Part shown: piece after piece, positions 22,439-27,639 of the stretch | How the letters are laid out: each line of letters opens with the position of its first letter | How positions within the stretch are numbered: position 1 is the stretch's first letter | DNA from: Alcanivorax sp. UBA4485 | GTDB taxonomy: Bacteria; Pseudomonadota; Gammaproteobacteria; Pseudomonadales; Alcanivoracaceae | DNA: 27,639 bases | Direction: 5' to 3' | Assembly (NCBI GenBank): GCA_002389055.1 | Contig: DGNT01000072.1 | Coordinates: 1-27,639, forward strand | Translations under genes and position numbers: made by a program | Notes under the pieces: generated by a model | The model's input: only the letters and a program-made list of their open reading frames with translations | Told to the model about the DNA's origin: nothing | Database searches by the model: none

Positions 22439-23020
22439 ATGCAGAACAATCCCGGTGTCATCGGCGTGGTACTGGCCGGAGGCGGCTCGCGGCGCATGGG
22501 CCGTGACAAGGCACTGCTGGAATGGCAGGGGCGGCCGCTGCTGGACCACGTGCGGGCACGGTTGTGGGCGGCCGGTTGCGAGTCGGTGGTGACCAGCCGT
22601 GCCGCCCCAGGCTGCATCGCCGACTTCTATCCCGACCGGGGGCCGCTGGGCGGCATCCATGCGGTGCTGCGACGACGGCCGGCAAACGGCTACCTGGTGG
22701 TGCCGGTGGACATGCCGTTGTTGTCGGTGGCGCTGCTGCGCGGCCTGATCGACGGCGGCCGCGATCACGGCCACTGTTATTACCGGCACTCGTTTTTGCC
22801 CTGCTATCTGAGCGGCGATCCGGGCCTGCCAGACCGGCTGGCGCAACGGCTGCGGCGCGGTGACCTGGCGCTGGGCGGCTTCCTGCGCGCGCTCCATGCC
22901 CGGGCGCTGGACGGCGGTGACGATGCCGCCTTTCTCAATACCAATACGCCGGAGACCTGGCGCCGGGCTAACGACCTGAACGCGTCTCCGCGCATCCCCT
23001 GCAAGGAGATCGGATTATGA
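22439..23020 (+). CDS. mobA: Molybdenum cofactor guanylyltransferase MobA
   Basis: MobA adds GMP to Mo-molybdopterin to form the MGD cofactor that NasA uses. The N-terminal nucleotide-binding motif is clear ('VVLAGGGSRRMGRDKALLEW', LAGG at 12-15, K24), followed by 'DRGPLGGIHAVL' and 'VVPVDMPLL' with the metal-binding Asp. The 193-residue length is normal. A GGAGG ribosome binding site lies inside the last codons of moaA, and the stop overlaps the moaB start (ATGA). Confidence 0.94.
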   Translation: MQNNPGVIGVVLAGGGSRRMGRDKALLEWQGRPLLDHVRARLWAAGCESVVTSRAAPGCIADFYPDRGPLGGIHAVLRRRPANGYLVVPVDMPLLSVALLRGLIDGGRDHGHCYYRHSFLPCYLSGDPGLPDRLAQRLRRGDLALGGFLRALHARALDGGDDAAFLNTNTPETWRRANDLNASPRIPCKEIGL

Positions 23021-23613
23021 CCGTTTCCCCCGTGACCCGGGCCGCACCGCGTTGCGCCCGGCCGCTCGACATTGCCGTGCTGACCGTGTCGGACAGCCGC
23101 TCCCTGGCCGAGGACAGTTCCGGCGATCTGTTGCGTTCCCGGCTGCTTGACCAGGGCCACCGCAACGCCGACCGGCGGCTGGTGGTGGATGACATCTATC
23201 TGATCCGCGCCGAGGTGTCCCGCTGGATCGCCGATCCCGCGGTGCAGGTGGTGCTGATCACCGGCGGCACCGGCTTCAGCGGACGCGACAGCACCCCGGA
23301 GGCGGTCAGCGTGCTGTTCGACAAGACCGTGGACGGCTTCGGCGAACTGTTCCGGGCGCTGTCGTTGGAGGAGATCGGCACCTCCACCCTGCAGTCGCGC
23401 TGCGTGGCCGGCCTCGCCAACGGCACCCTGGTGGTGTGCCTGCCGGGCAGCACCAACGCCTGCCGGCTGGCCTGGGACCGCATCCTGGTGGAGCAGCTGG
23501 ACGCCGGCCACCGGCCGTGTAATTTCGTGTCGCATCTGAAGGGCGCGGACCGCGCCTGCGACAGCCGCGATACCCACAGTGGAGGGCCGGCCCATGTCGC
23601 TGACGCACACTGA
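23017..23613 (+). CDS. moaB: MoaB/MogA-type molybdopterin adenylyltransferase
   Basis: The protein belongs to the MoaB/MogA family, which binds molybdopterin; MogA-like members adenylylate it before MoeA inserts Mo. Signatures are 'IAVLTVSDSRSLAEDSSGD', 'LITGGTGFSGRDSTPEA' and 'CLPGSTNACRLAWD'. At 198 residues it has a short N-terminal and a 20-residue C-terminal extension, the latter encoded in the overlap with moaC. No mogA is in the cluster, so this protein may supply the adenylyltransferase activity for MoeA. That step cannot be proven from sequence, as E. coli MoaB itself is poorly active. Confidence 0.92.
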   Translation: MTVSPVTRAAPRCARPLDIAVLTVSDSRSLAEDSSGDLLRSRLLDQGHRNADRRLVVDDIYLIRAEVSRWIADPAVQVVLITGGTGFSGRDSTPEAVSVLFDKTVDGFGELFRALSLEEIGTSTLQSRCVAGLANGTLVVCLPGSTNACRLAWDRILVEQLDAGHRPCNFVSHLKGADRACDSRDTHSGGPAHVADAH

Positions 23614-24076
23614 CGAGCAAGGCCAGGCCCGCATGGTGGATGTGTCCGCCAAGACCGACAGTGCCCGGGTGGCCCGCGCCAGTGGCCGGGTGCGGGCGGC
23701 GCCGGCCACCCTGGCGCTGATCCGCGACAACGGTCTGAAAAAAGGCGATGTGCTGGCGGTGGCGCGTATCGCCGCGATCCAGGCGGCCAAAAAGTGCTGG
23801 GAGCTGATCCCGCTTTGCCACCAGATTCCGCTCAGCGGTGTGGATGTTGAGTTCGAGCTGGACCAGGACAACGGCATCATCCATATCCAGGCCCAGTGCA
23901 AAACCACCGCGCCCACCGGCGTGGAGATGGAAGCGCTCACCGCCGTGTCGGTGGCGGGCCTGACGCTCTACGACATGTGCAAGGCGGTGGACCGTGGCAT
24001 GTCGATCGACGCGGTGCGCCTGGAAGCCAAAAGCGGCGGCGCCAGCGGTGACTGGCACCGGGGGACGGACGCGTGA
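23594..24076 (+). CDS. moaC: Cyclic pyranopterin monophosphate synthase MoaC
   Basis: MoaC rearranges the MoaA product to cPMP. Visible signatures are 'MVDVSAK', 'IPLCHQIPLSG', 'MEALTAVSVAGLTLYDMCKA' (catalytic Asp 127 and Lys 130) and Lys 50/51, matching the active-site residues known in the E. coli enzyme. It has 160 residues. The ATG at 23594, with GGAGG upstream, overlaps the end of moaB by 20 bases; its stop overlaps the moaD start by four (GTGA). Confidence 0.96.
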   Translation: MSLTHTDEQGQARMVDVSAKTDSARVARASGRVRAAPATLALIRDNGLKKGDVLAVARIAAIQAAKKCWELIPLCHQIPLSGVDVEFELDQDNGIIHIQAQCKTTAPTGVEMEALTAVSVAGLTLYDMCKAVDRGMSIDAVRLEAKSGGASGDWHRGTDA

Positions 24077-24318
24077 TCCGGATACGGTTTTTCGCCCGTC
24101 TCAGAGAGGCGCTGGACTGCGATCTCCTGGACATCACGGTGCCGTCGCCGCTGCCGGTGGCGGCGCTGCGCCGGCACCTGATACACGAATATCCGCACTG
24201 GGCGGCGCACCTCGATGGCCGCCTGTTGAGCGCCGTGAACCAGGAACTGGCCAACGGCCAGACACCGGTCCGCGACGGCGACGAAGTGGCGTTCTTTCCC
24301 CCGGTGACCGGAGGCTGA
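24073..24318 (+). CDS. moaD: Molybdopterin synthase sulfur carrier MoaD
   Basis: This 81-residue ubiquitin-like protein starts with GTG and ends in the required 'PPVTGG' di-glycine, whose C-terminus is thiocarboxylated to donate sulfur to molybdopterin synthase. 'IRFFARLREAL' and 'DGDEVAFFPPVTGG' are family blocks. It is fused in transcription with moaC (overlap GTGA) and moaE (adjacent, no gap). The activating enzyme MoeB is not in this cluster and must be encoded elsewhere. Confidence 0.94.
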   Translation: MIRIRFFARLREALDCDLLDITVPSPLPVAALRRHLIHEYPHWAAHLDGRLLSAVNQELANGQTPVRDGDEVAFFPPVTGG

Positions 24319-24777
24319 ATGATCTCTGTGCAGCAAGATGACTTTGATGTGGGCGACCAGTACCGGCGGCTGTGCGAGCAGGCGGGGGAGGCCGGCGCGG
24401 TGGTGTTTTTCGTCGGCCGGGTGCGCGGCGGGGAGGGCACCGTGCGGGCGCTGGAGCTGGAGCATTATCCCGGCATGTGCGAGCGCCAGTTGCAGGGCTT
24501 TGTCGACGAGGCCCGGCGCCGTTGGGATTGCCGCGCGGTGCGTCTGGTGCACCGGGTCGGCCGGCTCGCCGCCGGCGAGCAGATCGTGTTCGTGGCGGTG
24601 GCCACCCGCCACCGCGCCGAGGCGTTTCAGGCGGCGCACTTCCTGATCGACCAGCTCAAAACCCGGGCGCCATTCTGGAAAAAAGAGCACGGCCCGGACG
24701 GTGCCCGCTGGCTTGATGCCGGCGCCGACGACGTCCGCGCCGCCGGGCGCTGGTACCACGATGCCGTGGCGCTTTGA
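24319..24777 (+). CDS. moaE: Molybdopterin synthase catalytic subunit MoaE
   Basis: MoaE uses the thiocarboxylated MoaD to convert cPMP into molybdopterin. Family blocks are 'GAVVFFVGRVRG', 'LELEHYPGMCERQL', 'VHRVGRLAAGEQIVFVAVA' and 'LKTRAPFWKKE', with lysines K114 and K121 at the catalytic positions. The 152-residue length is standard. The ATG follows the moaD stop directly, and the GGAGG inside the moaD tail serves as its ribosome binding site. Confidence 0.95.
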   Translation: MISVQQDDFDVGDQYRRLCEQAGEAGAVVFFVGRVRGGEGTVRALELEHYPGMCERQLQGFVDEARRRWDCRAVRLVHRVGRLAAGEQIVFVAVATRHRAEAFQAAHFLIDQLKTRAPFWKKEHGPDGARWLDAGADDVRAAGRWYHDAVAL

Positions 24778-24778
24778 G

Positions 24779-25531
24779 ATGGGCCGCGGGCTATGGTTGC
24801 CGTCGCTACTGCTGGTGGCGCTGTGGTTCACGCCGACGGTGCAGGCGCGGGACCCGGAGCCTTTACGGATTGCCTGTGCCAGTAACTTTTACCCGACCCT
24901 GAAGCGGTTGGTCGTCCTGTTTAAAGAAGAGCATCCGGACCTGTCCCTGGAGCTGATCAGCGGCGCCTCCGGCCAGCTCTACCAGCAGATCCGCCACGGC
25001 GCCCCCTACCATCTGTTTCTGTCCGCCGATGCAGGCTATCCGGCGGCACTGTATCGCGACAATTTCAGCGCCGAGCCGCGCACCTACGCGCTCGGGCGGC
25101 TGGCGCTGTGGGATCCGCGCGGTCTGGGTGTGGATGGCGAGCGGCAATACACGGTGGCCATCGCCAACCCGGCCACGGCGCCCTACGGCCGGGCGGCCGA
25201 GGCCGTGATCGGACGTTACCGTGATCAGCAACCGGCGCTGCGCTGGCGCACCGTGATCGCCGCCAACGTCAGCCAGGCCACCCAGCTGGTGGACGGCGGC
25301 AACGCGGATCTGGGCCTGGTGGCGCTGAGCCTGGTGCAAGACCGGCGGGGCGAGTACCGCCTGGTACCCGAGGGTTGGCACCGGCCCCTGGTGCAGCAGG
25401 CCGTGGTGGTGGGCACCGGCCACCGCCAGGCCGAAGCGTTCATGGCGTTTCTGCTTTCCGAGCGCGCCGCCCGGCTGATCCACGCCGCCGGGTATGCACT
25501 GCCGGGAGACCCCCATGCCCTGGCTGAGTAG
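24779..25531 (+). CDS. modA: Molybdate-binding periplasmic protein ModA
   Basis: ModA captures molybdate for ABC import. The 250-residue product has a signal peptide ('LWLPSLLLVALWF', cleavage near residue 23 after 'VQA'). The ModA core follows: 'RIACASNFYPTLKRL', 'LISGASGQLYQQIRHG', 'HLFLSADAGYPAAL', 'VAIANPATAPYGRAA' and 'NVSQATQLVDGGNADLGLVA'. The ATG at 24779, one base after the moaE stop, gives the best signal peptide; ATG 24761 adds six residues and overlaps moaE. Neither has a good ribosome binding site, so coupling to moaE is likely. It overlaps modB by 17 bases. Confidence 0.93.
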   Translation: MGRGLWLPSLLLVALWFTPTVQARDPEPLRIACASNFYPTLKRLVVLFKEEHPDLSLELISGASGQLYQQIRHGAPYHLFLSADAGYPAALYRDNFSAEPRTYALGRLALWDPRGLGVDGERQYTVAIANPATAPYGRAAEAVIGRYRDQQPALRWRTVIAANVSQATQLVDGGNADLGLVALSLVQDRRGEYRLVPEGWHRPLVQQAVVVGTGHRQAEAFMAFLLSERAARLIHAAGYALPGDPHALAE

Positions 25532-26195
25532 CGGCGACGCCCAGGCCCTGCTGCTGACGGTCAAGCTGGCCGCCGTCACCACCGCCATTCTGGTTACCCT
25601 GTGTCTGCCGCTGGCCTGGCTGTTGGTGCGCCGTGATCCACGCGGGCGCGGCCTGATTCAGTCCCTGGTGATGCTGCCGCTGGTGCTGCCGCCCACGGTG
25701 CTCGGCTACTACCTGCTGGTGGCGTTCTCCCCGGCGCATCCGCCGGGCTCGTTTCTGGCGCGCCTGTTCGATCAGCAACTGGCGTTCAGTTTCACCGGCA
25801 TCCTGATCGGCTCTTTGATTTACAGCCTGCCGTTTGCCTTTCGTCCCCTGGAAGCGGCGCTGCAACAAAGCGGCCCGGCGCTGGACGAAGCGGGCAGGGT
25901 GCTCGGCTTCCCGGGCGGGTACCGGTTTCTGTTTATCGTGATTCCCGGTATCCGTCCGGCCCTGGTGAGCGCCGCCTTGCTCTGCTTCGCGCATACCCTG
26001 GGCGAGTTCGGCGTGGTGCTGATGATCGGCGGCAATATCCCCGGCGAAACCCGGGTGCTGTCGGTGGCCCTGTTCGAGCATGTCGAGCAGATGAACTACC
26101 AGGGCGCCAACCGGCTGGCGCTGACCATGATGGCGATCGCCGTGGCCACGGTGTTGCTGTCGCAATGGAGCGGCCGCCGCCATGATCGATTTTGA
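25515..26195 (+). CDS. modB: Molybdate ABC transporter permease ModB
   Basis: The 226-residue inner-membrane permease has about five hydrophobic helices and the EAA loop 'EAGRVLGFPGGYRFLFIVIP', with 'MLPLVLPPTVLGYYLL' as a typical ModB block. GGGAG before the ATG at 25515 supports this start over the GTG/ATG at 25494. It overlaps modA by 17 bases and modC by 14. Confidence 0.94.
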   Translation: MPWLSSGDAQALLLTVKLAAVTTAILVTLCLPLAWLLVRRDPRGRGLIQSLVMLPLVLPPTVLGYYLLVAFSPAHPPGSFLARLFDQQLAFSFTGILIGSLIYSLPFAFRPLEAALQQSGPALDEAGRVLGFPGGYRFLFIVIPGIRPALVSAALLCFAHTLGEFGVVLMIGGNIPGETRVLSVALFEHVEQMNYQGANRLALTMMAIAVATVLLSQWSGRRHDRF

Positions 26196-27225
26196 TGTCG
26201 CCCTGGCGGCGCCGGTGGCCCTGCGCGCCCGGGTGCGGGCGCAAAGCGGTTGGCTCGGCCTGCTGGGGCACTCCGGGGTGGGCAAGAGCACGCTGCTGCG
26301 GGCGCTGGCCGGCCTCAACCCGGCGGCTCACCGGTTGCGTGTCGAAGACCGGGCGGTGACGCCGGCGGCGCTGGCCCGCCGGGTGTCGCTGGTGTCGCAA
26401 ACGCCGGCGCTGATTGATCACTGGACCGTGGCCCGGCACGTGCGGCGGGTGGCGCGCCACCATCAAAGCGGCGACCGATCCAGCAATTTGGCTGGCGAGC
26501 TGATCGGGGATCTCGGCATCGACGGTTTGCGCCATCTCTATCCCCCGCAGTTAAGCGGCGGCCAGCGCCGCCGCGTGGCGCTGGCGCTGGCGCTGCTGCG
26601 CCGACCGCGCCTGCTGCTGCTCGACGAACCCTTCTCCGCCCTCGACGGCGACAGCCGGCACCGCCTCTATCCTAAGTTGCAGGCTCTCACCCGACGTCTG
26701 GGCTGCGACGTGGTGCTGGTCGCCCACCAGATCGAGGACATCGCCCGGCTCTGCGATCAGGTGGCGATCCTGGAGCCGGATGGCGTCTCCTATTGCGGCG
26801 CCTTGCTGCCGGGCTTGCGACGCTACCAGGGCCAGGCGTCGCCGTGCTCGGTGCTGTTGGGGGAGGCGCTGTCCGGGCAGGCGGAAACCGGCCTGCTGCC
26901 AGTGGCCTTCGGCGCACGAACCCTGTGGGTGCGTACCCCGCGCCTGCCGCCGGCGGGCACGCCGGTGCGTCTGCTGGTACACGCCGACGACGTGGCCCTG
27001 GGCGCCGCCGAACTCGACGGCGTCAGCCTGATGAACCAGCTCCCGGCGCGCATCACCGCGCTCACTCCGCAGGATTCCGGGGTGCTGGTGGAGTGCCTCT
27101 GCGAGCGGCAGTCGATCCAGGCGCGCATCACCGCGCGCAGCCAGGCCCGCCTCGGATTGCGGGCAGGCGGCCGGGTGGTCCTTCTTTTCAAGGCTTCGGC
27201 GGTGTCGTTGCTCACGGAGTTTTAG
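26182..27225 (+). CDS. modC: Molybdate ABC transporter ATPase ModC
   Basis: The 347-residue ATPase has Walker A 'GHSGVGKST' (residues 29-37), the signature 'LSGGQRRR' near 124, Walker B 'LLLLDEP' near 147-153 and a switch histidine in 'VLVAHQIEDIA'. A C-terminal TOBE domain (about 285-345, 'MNQLPARITALTPQDSGVLV') can bind molybdate and inhibit transport. It ends the 16-gene operon. No modE regulator is found in the window, so molybdate control of this copy may act only through TOBE, with transcription tied to nitrate. Confidence 0.95.
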   Translation: MIDFDVALAAPVALRARVRAQSGWLGLLGHSGVGKSTLLRALAGLNPAAHRLRVEDRAVTPAALARRVSLVSQTPALIDHWTVARHVRRVARHHQSGDRSSNLAGELIGDLGIDGLRHLYPPQLSGGQRRRVALALALLRRPRLLLLDEPFSALDGDSRHRLYPKLQALTRRLGCDVVLVAHQIEDIARLCDQVAILEPDGVSYCGALLPGLRRYQGQASPCSVLLGEALSGQAETGLLPVAFGARTLWVRTPRLPPAGTPVRLLVHADDVALGAAELDGVSLMNQLPARITALTPQDSGVLVECLCERQSIQARITARSQARLGLRAGGRVVLLFKASAVSLLTEF

Positions 27226-27306
27226 AGATTGGTGCTTAGGATCCGGGGCGCTCCGCAGCTAGCGTCACCGCCCCGGGTTATCGCTGGCGCCGAACCTTTC
27301 TGCGAA
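27226..27306 (+). terminator. Hairpin after modC, possible operon end
   Basis: CCGGGGCG (27243-27250) pairs with CGCCCCGG (27269-27276) around an 18-base loop, 18 bases after the modC stop. Without a T tract it is a weak terminator candidate; the larger inverted repeat that follows may add to it. Confidence 0.4.
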
Positions 27307-27468
27307 GAGCTGGGTTTGTGGGAGCTTGCCTTGCAAGCGAAAGGCCGGCTTTGCCGGCCGGCAGGATCCCAGAGACGCTGATGTTGCTGCCGTTAGAAAT
27401 CTCTCTGGCATCCTGCCGGGAGCTTCGCTCCCTTTCGCGGGCTGGGCCCGCTCCCACAAACCCAGCTC
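27307..27468. repeat. REPIN-like long inverted repeat
   Basis: GAGCTGGGTTTGTGGGAGC (27307-27325) has a perfect inverted copy at 27450-27468. Inside, GGCAGGAT and CCAGAGA (27360-27375) pair with TCTCTGG and ATCCTGCC (27402-27417), and further small hairpins lie at GGCCGGC/GCCGGCC and GGGAGC/GCTCCC. The TGTGGGAGC core resembles REP sequences of Pseudomonas and Alcanivorax-type genomes, here as two opposed copies. No coding ORF is supported. Confidence 0.7.
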
Positions 27469-27526
27469 CGTGGAAAGGTCCGGGCGGTGTTCTGACCCGT
27501 GGCGGTTCCGCTGCTAAGTAAGCGGG

Positions 27527-27622
27527 GCAATGGTGGTGCCTGGAGGGACCTATTTGGCCATGGATGGCCAAATGAGAGAGGCCATGGACGGCTTGAGCGA
27601 TCCCGGAAGGCACCACCATTGC
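27527..27622. repeat. Palindromic intergenic element, 96 bp
   Basis: GCAATGGTGGTGCCT (27527-27541) and AGGCACCACCATTGC (27608-27622) are perfect 15-base inverted ends. Inside lies the perfect palindrome TTTGGCCAT-GG-ATGGCCAAA (27553-27572), and a variant GCCATGGACGGC repeats at 27581-27592. The element is non-coding and resembles neither the REP copy before it nor any IS end that I recognise. Confidence 0.65.
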
Positions 27623-27639
27623 ACCGCGTCTCCGATACG

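Noticed and set aside
1..27639. CRISPR array
   Set aside because: No regularly spaced short direct repeats were seen; the only repeats are the inverted elements near the right end.

Overview
The window is a high-GC gammaproteobacterial chromosome segment. The host is probably an oceanospirillalean such as an Alcanivorax/Alloalcanivorax relative, with Pseudomonas or Halomonas relatives as alternatives. This is inferred from gene order, codon use and the REP-like 'TGTGGGAGC' repeats; no taxonomic marker gene is present.

Region 1 (1-1941) is core genome: the 3' end of cpoB (tol-pal), queE and queC (queuosine precursor synthesis), then tRNA-Lys(TTT) with its own promoter and a downstream hairpin.

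Region 2 (about 1942-7655) is an accessory block inserted behind tRNA-Lys. Its tRNA-proximal half is a decayed integrative or phage-like element read on the minus strand. It holds a broken tyrosine integrase, a frameshifted 'NACCGHG' phage protein, two tiny membrane proteins, a frameshifted zinc-motif protein, an FtsK-gamma-like winged-helix gene cut by a TAA, and a small zinc-motif protein. Two divergent genes for related membrane-anchored coiled-coil proteins follow, then an IS256-like transposase tail. The AT-rich distal part carries an intact, tightly overlapping three-gene operon, hicA-hicB-secB-like. I read this as a toxin-antitoxin-chaperone (TAC) module: HicB has a roughly 56-residue C-terminal extension that could be a chaperone-addiction segment, and a perfect inverted repeat just upstream of hicA is a likely operator.

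Region 3 (7828-27225) is a complete assimilatory nitrate system. moeA, nasT and nasS form a first unit. After a 263-bp gap with a sigma54-type promoter, an ANTAR-type RNA hairpin, a candidate antiterminator hairpin and a strong intrinsic terminator comes a run of 16 co-directional genes with almost no spacing: nrtA-nrtB-nrtC (nitrate ABC import), a stand-alone FAD/NAD(P) oxidoreductase, nirB-nirD (nitrite reductase), nasA (nitrate reductase), moaA-mobA-moaB-moaC-moaD-moaE (molybdenum cofactor synthesis) and modA-modB-modC (molybdate import). NasS is expected to release NasT when nitrate is present, and NasT to bind the leader and block the terminator. One RNA switch would then gate nitrate uptake, its reduction to ammonium, the cofactor and the metal supply.

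Region 4 (27226-27639) has no gene; it holds a hairpin, a long REPIN-like inverted repeat and a second palindromic element.
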